Counted from the first letter of the stretch, positions 17,913 through 27,459 are shown. The stretch: DNA of 64,000 bases from Paraburkholderia metrosideri (GCF_904848625.1 NZ_CAJHCP010000016.1:1-64000); one strand, 5' to 3'. The notes: generated by a model not told the origin, from the letters alone. Numbers and translations are program-made.

Positions 17913-18859
17913 GCATGAGCGATACAAGCAATACCCTGACCGATGACGCGAACCTCGCGTCACCTCTTTTCATAGCGAGCACTGCATCGATCGATGCGTT
18001 CTGCGACGCGATATGGCTCGAACACGGGCTGTCGCGCAACACGCTCGACGCGTATCGCCGCGACCTGCGGCTCTTTTGCGAATGGCTGGCGCAGACCCGC
18101 AACGCGTCGCTCGATACCGCCAGCGAAGCCGATCTCAATGCCTATAGCGCCGCGCGGCATGGTGACAAATCGACGTCGGCGAACCGGCGTTTGTCGGTGT
18201 TTCGTCGCTACTACGGCTGGGCGGTGCGCGAGCATCGGGCGCAGGCCGATCCGACGCTGCGCATCCGGTCGGCCAAACAGCCCATGCGTTTTCCGTCGAC
18301 GTTATCTGAAGCGCAAGTTGAAGCGCTGCTCGGTGCGCCCGATATCTCCACGCCGCTGGGTCTGCGCGACCGCACGATGCTGGAGTTGATGTACGCGAGT
18401 GGTTTGCGCGTCACTGAACTCGTCACGCTGAAGACCGTGGAAGTCGGCTTGAACGAAGGCGTGGTGCGCGTGATGGGCAAGGGCTCGAAGGAACGGCTGA
18501 TTCCGTTTGGTGAAGAGGCGCATGGGTGGATCGAACGCTATCTGCGCGAGGCTCGCCCGGCGCTGCTCGGCGCGCGCTCGACCGATGCGCTGTTCGTCAC
18601 GAGCCGCGCTGAGGGGATGACGCGCCAGCAGTTCTGGAACATCATCAAACGACATGCGGTGGCCGCCGACGTGCATGCGCCTTTGTCTCCGCATACGTTG
18701 CGGCATGCGTTCGCGACGCATCTGCTGAATCACGGCGCTGACTTGCGCGTCGTGCAACTGCTACTCGGGCACACCGATATTTCGACCACGCAGATTTACA
18801 CGCACGTGGCGCGGGAGCGCTTGAAGTCGCTGCATGCGATGCATCATCCGCGAGGATGA
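17909..18859 (+). CDS. xerD: Site-specific tyrosine recombinase
   Basis: Resolves chromosome dimers at dif together with XerC under FtsK control. 316 residues: N-terminal SAM-like core-binding domain (about 25-110) and catalytic domain with R167 (SGLRVTEL), K191, H262 and R265 (HTLRHAF), H288 (LLGHTD) and nucleophile Y297 (IYTHV). Complete and chromosomal in context (queG, ogt), not linked to an element, which favours XerD over a phage integrase. The XerC/XerD distinction is by overall resemblance. Confidence 0.9.
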   Translation: MSMSDTSNTLTDDANLASPLFIASTASIDAFCDAIWLEHGLSRNTLDAYRRDLRLFCEWLAQTRNASLDTASEADLNAYSAARHGDKSTSANRRLSVFRRYYGWAVREHRAQADPTLRIRSAKQPMRFPSTLSEAQVEALLGAPDISTPLGLRDRTMLELMYASGLRVTELVTLKTVEVGLNEGVVRVMGKGSKERLIPFGEEAHGWIERYLREARPALLGARSTDALFVTSRAEGMTRQQFWNIIKRHAVAADVHAPLSPHTLRHAFATHLLNHGADLRVVQLLLGHTDISTTQIYTHVARERLKSLHAMHHPRG

Positions 18860-18865
18860 TGCATC
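18838..18865. terminator. Hairpin across the xerD stop codon, possible bidirectional terminator
   Basis: Perfect 12-bp stem gatgcatcatcc / ggatgatgcatc with a four-base loop, overlapping the last xerD codons in the 19-bp gap to the convergent ligase gene. There is no T-run either way, so it may block RNA polymerases or exonucleases without being a canonical terminator. Confidence 0.5.
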
Positions 18866-18878
18866 CAACGCGGCGGCT

Positions 18879-20444
18879 TCAGACGAATTCGCGCAGCCGG
18901 TGCTTGAGAATCTTCCCGGTCGACGCAGCCGGCAGCGCGGCAAGCACTTTCAATTCGGCCGGCCGCTTATACGGCGCAAGACGCTCGCCGCACCACGCGA
19001 TCAATTCAGCCGATGTCACCGTCGCGCCCGCGATCAATTCGACGAACGCGACCACTTCCTCGTTACCTTCGACCGCGCGCCCGATGACCGCCGATTGCAC
19101 GACCTGCGGATGCGCGTTCAATACATGTTCGACCTCCGCCGGGTACACATTGAACCCCGAGCGGATGATCAACTCCTTGCTGCGCCCGACGATATGCAAT
19201 GCACCGTCCGTGTCCTGCCGCGCGAGATCGCCGGTTTTCAGCCAGCCGTCTGCGGTCACGGCTGCACGTGTCTGCTCGGGGCTGTGGTAGTAGCCGAGCA
19301 TCACATTCGGCCCACGCACCCATAGTTCGCCGATGTCTCCCGACGCTGCTTCGACGCCGTCGAGTCCGACGAACTTCACTTCGACGCCGGGAATCACCTC
19401 GCCGACCGAGCAATCGCTGCGCGGCGCGTCGAGCATCGTGTGAGAAACGGTCGGGCTGCTTTCCGTCATTCCGTAGCCGTTGTGCAAAGTCAAACCGTAG
19501 ACGGATTCGACCTGCGCTTTCAGCGCAGCGTCGAGCGGCGAGCCGCCCGAGTAGGCAAAACGCAGATGCGGTGCCGACCACGCGTGGCCGTGCGTTTGCA
19601 AATGTTCGAGCAATTTGGCATGCATGGCCGGCACGCCCTGGAAGATCGACACGCGTTCGTCGGCGAGCGCGCGGCGCACGGCTTCCGGCGAGAAGCGCGG
19701 CACGAGCCGCAGCGTTGCGCCTGCATGCAGGCTGCCCAGACACACCGACGCGAAGCCATACACGTGCGAGATGGGCAGCACGGCGTACACGACGTCGTCG
19801 GGACCGACTTTACGCAGACGGCTCGACACAGCCGCGATGTACAGCAGATTGCGATGCGACAGCATCACGCCTTTCGGTGCGCCGGTCGTGCCGGTGGTAT
19901 AGATCAGCGCGGCGCATTGGCGGTCGTTCGCGGCTTCGACTGGCTCGGCTTGCGCGGTGTGGTCCACCGAGTACGACCAAGCGCCGATGTCCAGCGTCAT
20001 TGCGGGCGCCGGCGTTGCCAGATGGCGCTGCGCATGCTGCTGGGCGTCGGCGGAGCTTTCCACCGCATACGCGACCACACGAGGTTGTGCATGCGCGCGG
20101 ATCGAATCCAGCTCCGCCGCTGATAACCGCGCGTTCGACACCAGCGCCCACGCGTCGAGCCTGGCAGTCGCGAACAGCAGCACGATCTGCACGATGCTGT
20201 TTTCCGCGACGATCATCACGCGATCGCCGCCGCGCACGCCCCATTCGCGCAGCAGTGCGGTGGCGGCATCGACGGCTTGCAGCAGTTGTGCGCTGGTCAG
20301 GCGGCGCGCGTCTTCGATCAACGCGACGTGGTGTGGATCACGCGCGGCGGCGAGTGCGGGGATGTCGGCGATGCGTGCAGGCAGTTCGACCAGCAGCGCG
20401 GGAATGTCGATGGTGGAACGGGTGGGTGAATCAATGCTCAACAC
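18879..20444 (-). CDS. Acyl-CoA synthetase (ANL superfamily)
   Basis: ATP-dependent acid:CoA ligase. The 521-residue protein has the P-loop-like YTTGTTGAPKGV, NGYGMTESSP, TGDLARQDTDG, the hinge GRSKELIIRSGFNVYP and the C-terminal catalytic lysine in STGKILK. All core motifs are intact. Length and motifs fit medium/long-chain or aromatic acid ligases; substrate cannot be assigned. It is alone, divergent from ybaK, with no beta-oxidation partners next to it. Confidence 0.87.
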   Translation of the reverse strand: MLSIDSPTRSTIDIPALLVELPARIADIPALAAARDPHHVALIEDARRLTSAQLLQAVDAATALLREWGVRGGDRVMIVAENSIVQIVLLFATARLDAWALVSNARLSAAELDSIRAHAQPRVVAYAVESSADAQQHAQRHLATPAPAMTLDIGAWSYSVDHTAQAEPVEAANDRQCAALIYTTGTTGAPKGVMLSHRNLLYIAAVSSRLRKVGPDDVVYAVLPISHVYGFASVCLGSLHAGATLRLVPRFSPEAVRRALADERVSIFQGVPAMHAKLLEHLQTHGHAWSAPHLRFAYSGGSPLDAALKAQVESVYGLTLHNGYGMTESSPTVSHTMLDAPRSDCSVGEVIPGVEVKFVGLDGVEAASGDIGELWVRGPNVMLGYYHSPEQTRAAVTADGWLKTGDLARQDTDGALHIVGRSKELIIRSGFNVYPAEVEHVLNAHPQVVQSAVIGRAVEGNEEVVAFVELIAGATVTSAELIAWCGERLAPYKRPAELKVLAALPAASTGKILKHRLREFV

Positions 20445-20576
20445 TGTCTCCTACGATTCGATGCCGGCATCCATTGCGCCGGAAGATTTTCGAACGATCG
20501 TGCCATAAACGTCAGGCGCGCACAATTGGCCATTCGGCAAATAGCCGTTGCGCAAACTCGCCATTACAATGCGCCG

Positions 20577-21068
20577 ATGAGCAAATCCAGACACGTCTCC
20601 GAAACGCCGGCCACGCAGTTCCTGCGCCGTCACGGCATCACTTTCGGCGAGCATCCTTACGAGTATGTCGAGCACGGCGGCACCGGGGAATCGGCGCGCC
20701 AGCTCGGCGTGGACGAACATCATGTGGTCAAGACGCTGGTGATGGAAGACGAGCACGCGAAGCCGCTCATCGTGCTGATGCACGGCGACCGCACCGTCAG
20801 CACCAAGAACCTCGCGCGGCAGATCGGCGCGAAGCGCGTCGAGCCGTGCAAGCCCGAAGTGGCGAACCGGCACTCAGGGTACCTGATCGGCGGCACGTCG
20901 CCGTTCGGCACGCGCAAGCAGATGCCGGTGTATGTCGAATCGACCATTCTCGAGATGGACAAGATCTGGCTGAACGGCGGCCGGCGCGGTTTTCTGGTCA
21001 GCATCGAGCCGACCGTGCTGACCGGTCTGCTGGCGGCGAAAGCGGTTCAATGCGCGAGCGTCGATTGA
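20577..21068 (+). CDS. ybaK: Cys-tRNA(Pro)/Cys-tRNA(Cys) deacylase, YbaK family
   Basis: Trans-editing protein hydrolysing mischarged aminoacyl-tRNA. 163 residues of the YbaK/ProX fold: FLRRHGITFGEHPYEY at the start, KTLVMEDE carrying the conserved lysine, and YLIGGTSPFGTRKQMPVY, the family signature. An in-frame upstream start would add 17 residues; the inner ATG matches the family N-terminus. Followed by plsY after about 140 bp. Confidence 0.9.
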   Translation: MSKSRHVSETPATQFLRRHGITFGEHPYEYVEHGGTGESARQLGVDEHHVVKTLVMEDEHAKPLIVLMHGDRTVSTKNLARQIGAKRVEPCKPEVANRHSGYLIGGTSPFGTRKQMPVYVESTILEMDKIWLNGGRRGFLVSIEPTVLTGLLAAKAVQCASVD

Positions 21069-21210
21069 CGTTTGCCTGAATGTTTTTCGATCGCGCACGT
21101 TGGGTAGAATGTGCGCCGCTTTGCGCCGCGTTGTTTGTTGGCGTTCCCTGTTGCGGCTGAGGTGTCGAGTTTCATCGACTTCAGACCGCCGATCCTTATA
21201 AGAGTCCCAG

Positions 21211-21846
21211 ATGCAAAACCTGATCGTTGCTGTCGTTGCTTACCTGATCGGTTCGATCTCGTTTGCCGTCATCGTGAGCGCCGCGATGGGCCTCGACGAC
21301 CCGCGCTCGTATGGCTCGGGCAATCCGGGGGCGACCAACGTCCTGCGCAGCGGCAGCAAGAAAGCGGCCATTCTGACGTTGATCGGCGACGCCTTCAAAG
21401 GGTGGCTGCCGGTGTGGTTCGTCGTGCACTACGGCGCGCGTTACGGGCTGGACGACACGTCGGTGGCGATTGCGTCGATTGCGGTGTTTCTCGGCCACCT
21501 GTATCCGGTTTTCTTCCGCTTCAAGGGCGGCAAGGGTGTGGCGACCGCGGCAGGCGTGCTGCTCGCCATCAATCCGATCCTTGGCGTCGCCACGTTGCTG
21601 ACCTGGCTGATCGTGGCGTTCTTCACGCGCTATTCGTCGCTGGCAGCGTTGGCCGCGGCGGTATTCGCGCCGATTTTCGATGCCTTTCTGTTCGGCCCGC
21701 ATGTCATCGCGCTGGCTATCGTGGCGATGAGCTCGCTGCTCGTGTGGCGGCATCGCGGCAACATTGCCAAGCTCGCGCGCGGGCAGGAAAGCCGGCTCGG
21801 CGACAAGAAGAAGGCGAACGCCCCGGCGGCGGGCAACGATTTGTGA
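21211..21846 (+). CDS. plsY: Acyl-phosphate:glycerol-3-phosphate acyltransferase
   Basis: Integral inner-membrane enzyme that makes lysophosphatidate with PlsX-derived acyl phosphate. 211 residues, about five to six membrane segments, and all three PlsY motifs: GSGNPGATNVLR, HLYPVFFRFKGGKGVAT and a C-terminal WRHRGNIAKL. Length is typical. The C-terminal KKKANAPAAGNDL tail is short and polar. Convergent with yajQ, with only a small gggcgc/gcgccc hairpin between them. Confidence 0.95.
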   Translation: MQNLIVAVVAYLIGSISFAVIVSAAMGLDDPRSYGSGNPGATNVLRSGSKKAAILTLIGDAFKGWLPVWFVVHYGARYGLDDTSVAIASIAVFLGHLYPVFFRFKGGKGVATAAGVLLAINPILGVATLLTWLIVAFFTRYSSLAALAAAVFAPIFDAFLFGPHVIALAIVAMSSLLVWRHRGNIAKLARGQESRLGDKKKANAPAAGNDL

Positions 21847-21888
21847 CGGTGGAAGGGCGCTGCGCGCCCCTCGCGGTGAATCGCGGAA

Positions 21889-22374
21889 TCAGTCGCGGAA
21901 GTTATTGAAGTCGAGCGGCGTATCGGTCACGTCCTTGCGCAGCATCGCGATCACGCTTTGCAGATCGTCGCGCTTGCCGCCCGTGATGCGCACCGCGTCG
22001 CCCTGAATGCTCGCCTGGACCTTGATCTTGCTGTCCTTCACAAGACGCACGATTTTCTTCGACAGATCGCCGGACACGCCTTTCTTGATCTTGATGACCT
22101 GCTTGACTTTGTCGCCGCCGATCTTCTCGGTCTTGCCGTAGTCGAGGAAGCGCACATCCACGTTGCGCTTGGCCATTTTCGACACCAGCACGTCTGTGAC
22201 CTGACCGAGTTTGAAATCGTCGTCCGCGTAGGCGGTGATTTCGTTTTCCTTATGTTCGACACGCGCGTCCGACCCTTTGAAGTCGAAGCGCGTTGAGATT
22301 TCCTTGTTGGACTGTTCGATCGCGTTCTTGACTTCGATCATGTTCGCTTCGCAGACGACGTCAAACGATGGCAT
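21889..22374 (-). CDS. yajQ: YajQ family nucleotide-binding protein
   Basis: 161-residue protein with two similar alpha/beta halves; the family starts MPSFDVVCE as here and contains RFDFKGSDA and RITGGKRDDLQ. The Xanthomonas homologue binds cyclic di-GMP and modulates a LysR-type factor; others bind tRNA or nucleotides. Whether this copy does so is not visible from sequence. GGGAGAA precedes the ATG. Divergent from murB. Confidence 0.93.
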   Translation of the reverse strand: MPSFDVVCEANMIEVKNAIEQSNKEISTRFDFKGSDARVEHKENEITAYADDDFKLGQVTDVLVSKMAKRNVDVRFLDYGKTEKIGGDKVKQVIKIKKGVSGDLSKKIVRLVKDSKIKVQASIQGDAVRITGGKRDDLQSVIAMLRKDVTDTPLDFNNFRD

Positions 22375-22437
22375 TGCATTCTCCCAATAGTGCTGCGGTG
22401 CGTGACGCGGCCGGTCGGCTGCTCACGGGGCACTCGC

Positions 22438-22443
22438 TATAAT
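22438..22443 (+). promoter_or_regulatory. Candidate -10 element for murB
   Basis: A consensus TATAAT occurs 129 bp upstream of the murB start in the yajQ/murB divergent spacer. No good -35 hexamer is seen at the proper distance, so this is tentative. Confidence 0.35.
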
Positions 22444-22571
22444 CACGGACCGGACGTCATTTTACCGACGCCACTCCCTTTTGCCCAAGGCCGCGCGCAT
22501 TGTCGCTAGCCTGAGGGCTAGCCTGGCCTCGTTCGCGGTCTCTCTTTCGTCGTTTCATTGCTCTCATTCCG

Positions 22572-23636
22572 ATGTCCCACTCCGATTCCGCCCAGTTCAT
22601 TGCCGGCTATCCGCTGAAGGCGCACAACACCTTTGGCTTCGATGTCCGTGCGCAGTTTGCATGCCGGATCGAACACGAAGAACAACTGATGGCGGCAGTG
22701 CGCGATCCACGCGCAGCCGGCCTGCCGCGCCTCGTGCTGGGCGGCGGCAGCAATGTCGTGCTGACCGGCGACTTCGGCGGCCTGGTGCTGCTGGTCGCGC
22801 TGCGTGGCCGCCAGGTCGTACGCGAGGACGACGAAGCATGGTACGTCGAAGCGGCTGGCGGTGAGCCGTGGCACGAGTTTGTCGGCTGGACCTTGTCGCA
22901 GGGGATGCCCGGGCTGGAAAACCTCGCGTTGATCCCCGGCACGGTGGGTGCCGCGCCGATTCAGAACATCGGCGCGTATGGGCTGGAGATGTGCGAACGG
23001 TTCGCGTCGCTGCGGGTGGTGGAGCTGGCCACGGGCGAAGTCGTCGAGCTCGATGCGCGCGCTTGCCAGTTCGGCTACCGGGACAGTTTCTTCAAGCGGG
23101 AAGGGCGCGACCGCTTCGTGATCACGTCGGTGACGTTCCGTTTGCCGAAGGTCTGGCAGCCGCGCGCCGGGTATGCGGATCTGGCGCGGGCGCTGGCTGT
23201 GAACGACACGGCGGTTGGCTCGCCGTCTGAGTCAGATGGCTCGCAGCCTTCCGCCCAGGCGATTTTCGATGCGGTGGTGGCCGTGCGTCGCGCGAAACTG
23301 CCTGACCCGCTGGAGCTTGGCAATGCCGGGAGTTTCTTCAAAAATCCGGTCGTGGATGCGGCGCAGTTCGGCGCTTTGAAGCTTCGGGAGCCGGAGGTCG
23401 TGTCTTATCCTCAGCCGGATGGTCGCGTGAAGCTTGCTGCGGGCTGGTTGATCGACCGATGCGGCTGGAAAGGCCGTGCGATGGGCGCAGCAGCCGTGCA
23501 TGAGCGCCAGGCGCTGGTGCTGGTGAATCGCGGCGGCGCGAGCGGGGCGGAAGTGCTGGCGCTCGCGAAGGCGATCCAGCGCGACGTGCTGGAGCGATTT
23601 GGGGTCGAGTTGGACGCGGAGCCGGTTTGTTTGTGA
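22572..23636 (+). CDS. murB: UDP-N-acetylenolpyruvoylglucosamine reductase
   Basis: FAD and NADPH enzyme making UDP-N-acetylmuramate for peptidoglycan. 354 residues, with the FAD motif LGGGSNVVLT, PGLENLALIPGTVGAAP (family signature), the catalytic arginine loop FGYRDSFFK and catalytic serine in NAGSFFKNP. It is type I (E. coli-like), with the extra C-terminal domain. A variable insert (SPSESDGSQPSAQ) lies near residue 217. Ribosome site weak. Confidence 0.95.
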   Translation: MSHSDSAQFIAGYPLKAHNTFGFDVRAQFACRIEHEEQLMAAVRDPRAAGLPRLVLGGGSNVVLTGDFGGLVLLVALRGRQVVREDDEAWYVEAAGGEPWHEFVGWTLSQGMPGLENLALIPGTVGAAPIQNIGAYGLEMCERFASLRVVELATGEVVELDARACQFGYRDSFFKREGRDRFVITSVTFRLPKVWQPRAGYADLARALAVNDTAVGSPSESDGSQPSAQAIFDAVVAVRRAKLPDPLELGNAGSFFKNPVVDAAQFGALKLREPEVVSYPQPDGRVKLAAGWLIDRCGWKGRAMGAAAVHERQALVLVNRGGASGAEVLALAKAIQRDVLERFGVELDAEPVCL

Positions 23637-24053
23637 TCTGGACGCAACGGCATGGCGGGAAATGACAACGTGTGCTGAAGGCGAGCCGGGTTTCTAACCG
23701 AACTTTGGTTTCACGCCGCGTCGGCACGGTGATTCATGAGGTGGCCATTTCGCCGTGCACCCGTTGATCGGATAACGGGTGCCACGACGCCTGGCGGTGG
23801 TTTCGACCTTCGTCGTGCCCGGGTACGCGCTGCCCGGACGCTCAAGACGAGGTCAGGGAAGCGCGCCGGCTCATCAAGGCTCTTGCATTGCATGCAGCCG
23901 CAGGACTTGTGGCAAAGCGGGGTGTGCTGAAATTGAAAAAGGCGCCGGGAGTTTCCTCCCGGCGCCTTTTTTTGCATCCGCGTTCGAGACGGACTGCGCT
24001 TCACAGCGCACGACTTCACTCGCGCAAAGTCAGCCCAATCTCAAACAGATGCG
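23637..24053. other. Intergenic region between murB and argG
   Basis: Convergent spacer of 417 bp. No frame in it has a recognisable domain. It contains a 9-bp hairpin (gcacccgtt / aacgggtgc at 23757-23782) and ends with a strong terminator. A short RNA gene ending at that terminator is conceivable but no promoter is evident. Confidence 0.5.
23935..23974. terminator. Bidirectional intrinsic terminator between murB and argG
   Basis: Perfect 14-bp stem aaaggcgccgggag / ctcccggcgccttt with a four-base loop, an A-run on the left and a seven-T run on the right. It can stop transcription from both converging genes. Confidence 0.92.
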
Positions 24054-25280
24054 TTAGTCCCGCTGACGGCGTGCATTCTCCGCAATCCGCATACGCAGCG
24101 CGTTCAGCTTGATGAACCCGCCGGCGTCAGCCTGGTTGTAGGCGCCGCCGTCGTCGTCGAACGTAGCGATCGTCTTGTCGAACAGCGTTTCCTTCGAATC
24201 ACGCGCCACCACCGACACGCTGCCCTTATACAGCTTCACACGCACCCAGCCGTTGACCTTCTCTTGAGTATGGTCGATCAGCACCTGAATCGCGCGACGC
24301 TCCGGGCTCCACCAGTAGCCGTTATAAATCAGCGACGCGTAGCGGGCCATCAAGTCGTCCTTCAGGTGAGCCACTTCACGGTCGAGCGTGATCGACTCGA
24401 TGCCGCGGTGCGCCTTCAGCATGATCGTGCCGCCCGGCGTTTCATAGCAGCCGCGCGACTTCATGCCGACGTAACGGTTTTCGACCAGATCCAGACGGCC
24501 AATGCCGTGCTTGCCGCCCAGGCGGTTCAGTTCAGTCAGCATTTCAGCCGCCGACAGACGCTTGCCGTTGATCGCGACCGGATCGCCGTGCTCGTACTCG
24601 ATGTCGAGGTATTCAGCCTGGTCCGGCGCCTGTTCGGGCGACACGGTCCAGCGCCACATATCGGCTTCGGCTTCGGCCTTCGGGTCTTCCAGATGACGGC
24701 CTTCGAACGAGATGTGCAGCAGGTTCGCGTCCATTGAATACGGCGCGCCGCCTTGCTTGTGCTTCATTTCGATAGGAATGCCGGCCTTTTCTGCGTACGC
24801 GAGCAGCTTTTCGCGTGACAGCAGGTCCCATTCACGCCACGGAGCGATCACCTTGATGCCGGGTTCCAGCGCGTAGTAGCCGAGTTCGAAGCGAACCTGG
24901 TCGTTGCCCTTGCCGGTTGCACCGTGCGACACCGCTTGCGCGCCGGTCGCACGGGCGATCTCGATCTGACGCTTCGCGATCAGCGGACGCGCGATCGACG
25001 TGCCCAGCAGGTATTCGCCTTCGTAGACCGTGTTCGCGCGGAACATCGGGAACACGTAGTCACGCACGAATTCTTCGCGCAGGTCTTCGATGAAAATGTT
25101 TTCCTGCTTGATGCCGAGTTGCAGGGCTTTCTTGCGCGCCGGATCCAGCTCTTCGCCCTGGCCGATGTCGGCCGTGAACGTGACGACTTCGGCGTCGTAG
25201 TTGTCCTGCAACCACTTCAGGATGACGGAGGTGTCGAGGCCGCCCGAATAGGCGAGCACGACTTTCTTGATATCGCTCAT
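24054..25280 (-). CDS. argG: Argininosuccinate synthase
   Basis: Joins citrulline and aspartate using ATP, the penultimate step to arginine. 408 residues, usual for the short form. N-type ATP pyrophosphatase loop AYSGGLDTS at 9-17, VSHGATGKGNDQVRFE, and the citrulline/aspartate-binding SRGCYETPGGT. Downstream of argF on the same strand with about 245 bp between, so probably a looser arginine cluster. Confidence 0.97.
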   Translation of the reverse strand: MSDIKKVVLAYSGGLDTSVILKWLQDNYDAEVVTFTADIGQGEELDPARKKALQLGIKQENIFIEDLREEFVRDYVFPMFRANTVYEGEYLLGTSIARPLIAKRQIEIARATGAQAVSHGATGKGNDQVRFELGYYALEPGIKVIAPWREWDLLSREKLLAYAEKAGIPIEMKHKQGGAPYSMDANLLHISFEGRHLEDPKAEAEADMWRWTVSPEQAPDQAEYLDIEYEHGDPVAINGKRLSAAEMLTELNRLGGKHGIGRLDLVENRYVGMKSRGCYETPGGTIMLKAHRGIESITLDREVAHLKDDLMARYASLIYNGYWWSPERRAIQVLIDHTQEKVNGWVRVKLYKGSVSVVARDSKETLFDKTIATFDDDGGAYNQADAGGFIKLNALRMRIAENARRQRD

Positions 25281-25525
25281 GGTGAACTCGTAGCTGGAAA
25301 AAGCGGGAAAACAGGCGCACCGGCGGTTCCGGAGCGCGGAAAAGCGCTATTTTGACACTAAACCGCCGGGTGCCCGCGTTTTTGGGACAAGGCGGATCCA
25401 GCCGGGTCCGCTTGCAACCGTGGACCCCGGCTCGATGCGCGGCGCTAACGTGGATGCGTTGCCTCGTAGTCAAGGCCCCGTCGCGCTTCGCGCAGGTGTT
25501 GCGTGGATGCTACGTAGCGGCTCGC

Positions 25526-26455
25526 TTAGTGATTCAGCTTGCCCAGCAGCAGGAATTCCAGCAAAGCCTTTTGCACGTGCAGACGGTTTTCCGCTTCGTC
25601 CCAGACGACGCTCTGCGGACCGTCGATCACTTCCGCGCTGACTTCCTCGCCGCGGTGGGCGGGCAGGCAGTGCATGAAGAGCGCGTCGGAATTGGCGCGT
25701 GCCATCATTTCAGCATCGACGCACCAGTCTGCGAAGGCTTTCTTGCGTGCTTCATTTTCGGCTTCGAAGCCCATGCTGGTCCAGACGTCGGTCGTGACGA
25801 GGTCGGCGCCGGCGCAGGCCTCGTTCGGATCGTCGAACTCTTCGTAGAACGGCGCGCTTTCGGCAGCGACCATCGCGCGGTCGAGCTTGTAGCCCGGCGG
25901 CGTGGACAGGCGCAGCTTGAAACCGAGAATCTGCGCGGCTTCGATCCACGTGTACAGCATGTTGTTGGCGTCGCCGACCCACGCGACTGTCTTGCCGCGA
26001 ATCGGGCCGCGATGTTCGAAGAACGTGAAGATGTCCGCGAGCACCTGGCAAGGGTGATATTCGTTGGTCAGACCGTTGATGACCGGGACGCGCGAATTCT
26101 CGGCGAAGCGCTCGATGATGTCCTGTCCATACGTGCGGATCATGATGATGTCGACCATGCGCGAAATGACTTGCGCAGCGTCTTCGATCGGTTCACCGCG
26201 ACCGAGTTGCGTGTCGCGCGTGCTCATGAAGACGGCGTGGCCACCGAGCTGGAAGATGCCGGCTTCGAACGACAGGCGCGTGCGAGTCGAATTTTTCTCG
26301 AAGATCATCGCCAGCGTGCGGTCGTGCAGCGGGTGGTAGGTCTCGTAGTTTTTAAACTTGCGCTTGAGAATACGTGCGCGCTCCAACACGTACTCGTAGT
26401 CTTCCAGCGAGAAATCCTTGAACTGCAGATAGTGGCGAATTTTCTTGGCGGTCAT
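25526..26455 (-). CDS. argF: Ornithine carbamoyltransferase
   Basis: Forms citrulline from carbamoyl phosphate and ornithine, feeding ArgG. 309 residues, with carbamoyl-phosphate loop STRTR (about 56-60), HPCQ, the ornithine-binding VWTSMGFE and catalytic MHCLPAHRG. Anabolic type by length and context with argG. Sequence complete and ordinary. Confidence 0.96.
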   Translation of the reverse strand: MTAKKIRHYLQFKDFSLEDYEYVLERARILKRKFKNYETYHPLHDRTLAMIFEKNSTRTRLSFEAGIFQLGGHAVFMSTRDTQLGRGEPIEDAAQVISRMVDIIMIRTYGQDIIERFAENSRVPVINGLTNEYHPCQVLADIFTFFEHRGPIRGKTVAWVGDANNMLYTWIEAAQILGFKLRLSTPPGYKLDRAMVAAESAPFYEEFDDPNEACAGADLVTTDVWTSMGFEAENEARKKAFADWCVDAEMMARANSDALFMHCLPAHRGEEVSAEVIDGPQSVVWDEAENRLHVQKALLEFLLLGKLNH

Positions 26456-26891
26456 GAAACAAATACGGCGGTCTCACCCGGCAGGATTGCCGGACGGCGC
26501 CGCCGTCGTTTGTGGTAACTCAATGCAGCATAAAGGATTTTGCCCCGTTTGACGAGTCGGCCAAAAGGCCGGGCAAGCCGTCTGAAAGACGCCAGAGCGT
26601 GTCGGGCGGAGCTTGTGTGCGCTGCGGAAAAAGGTCCGCTGCGCTATAATCTGCCGGTTATCTCAAAGCCCAGCAGGTAGCTTTTTTGCTTGCGGGACAC
26701 GGCTCGCGCGGTTTGGAAAGTCTGCTCGCGGTGCGCCGTCATGACAAACGCCGCGGCGGCGCTCAGCCTGCCTCTGGCGGTTTCTGGCGGCACGATTCGC
26801 CATCGTGGCGTAGGCAGCGAGTTCAGGCATTCGAGCCGGTTTGCCGTCGGCTTTGCCGTCATCCGCTGGGCAGTCACACAGGTATTCCTAC
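26456..26891. other. Divergent spacer between argF and the DUF3579 gene
   Basis: A perfect -10 hexamer TATAAT at 26645-26650 could drive the DUF3579 gene with a leader of about 235 nt. No matching -35 is seen. The leader has no clear terminator/antiterminator pair or known riboswitch. Overlapping open frames inside it have no domain. Confidence 0.45.
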
Positions 26892-27233
26892 ATGGCCGAA
26901 GCACCAACCGAATATTTCATTCAGGGCATCACGTCGAAAGGAAAAAAGTTTCGGCCGAGCGACTGGTCGGAGCGGCTTGCGGGCGTGATGGCATGTTTTG
27001 GTCCCGGCGCGCGGAAAGGGCCGAACGCCTACATGCAGTATTCGTTGTACGTCCGGCCCACCATGATCGGCGACCTGAAGTGTGTGATTCTCGATTCGCG
27101 CCTGCGCGACATCGAGCCCATGGCTTTCGATTTCGTCCTCAACTTTGCGAAAGACAACGACCTCGTCGTGACTGAGGCGTGTGAGCTGGAACTCGAACAC
27201 GTCGCGCCGCGAGAAAAGCGGCACGTGATCTAG
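26892..27233 (+). CDS. DUF3579 domain protein
   Basis: A 113-residue protein of a family found mainly in betaproteobacteria, function unknown. Conserved features include YFIQGITSKGKKFRPSDWSERL and a compact alpha/beta region ending in LEHVAP. No signal peptide, membrane segment or catalytic motif is visible, so a small cytosolic protein is likely. Followed by an intrinsic terminator; the leader upstream is unusually long. Confidence 0.85.
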   Translation: MAEAPTEYFIQGITSKGKKFRPSDWSERLAGVMACFGPGARKGPNAYMQYSLYVRPTMIGDLKCVILDSRLRDIEPMAFDFVLNFAKDNDLVVTEACELELEHVAPREKRHVI

Positions 27234-27264
27234 TCCGAGTCGGCCGGGCTGGATCTGCAAAAGC

Positions 27265-27291
27265 AAAAACCCGCGAGAAGCGGGTTTTTTT
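27265..27291 (+). terminator. Intrinsic terminator after the DUF3579 gene
   Basis: Stem aaaaacccgc / gcgggttttt, loop gagaa, with a seven-T run. Ends the DUF3579 transcript. Confidence 0.92.
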
Positions 27292-27384
27292 GTGCCTGGA
27301 AACAACGGCGTCAGGCGGGCGGTCTGTTGAGCCGCAATTCACGAATGATGAGTCACGTGGATCGGAAGGGCGCAAAGTCCCAAG

Positions 27385-27408
27385 CAAAAAAGCCCGCCGA
27401 GGCGGGCC
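27385..27408 (-). terminator. Intrinsic terminator after rpsT
   Basis: GC-rich stem agcccgcc / ggcgggct-type pairing of about seven base pairs with a minimal loop, and a plus-strand A-run that gives T-residues for leftward transcripts. Lies about 50 bp beyond the rpsT stop. Confidence 0.8.
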
Positions 27409-27459
27409 TTTCTGTGCAGCGGAAACAGGAGTTAGCCCACCGAAGCGGGCCGACCGGAA

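Noticed and set aside
17909..18859. Tyrosine recombinase as a mark of an integrated element
   Set aside because: Full-length XerD in a housekeeping context (queG, ogt), with no attachment-site repeats, tRNA or phage genes near.
19199..21079. 626-codon plus-strand frame across the ligase and ybaK
   Set aside because: Very Arg/Ser-rich, no domain, shadow of the acyl-CoA synthetase gene.
23637..23950. tRNA-like or small RNA gene between murB and argG
   Set aside because: No cloverleaf, CCA end or T-loop consensus; only a 9-bp hairpin and a terminator, so not listed as an RNA gene.
25352..26518. 388-codon plus-strand frame opposite argF
   Set aside because: Antisense to a strong family member; no domain of its own.
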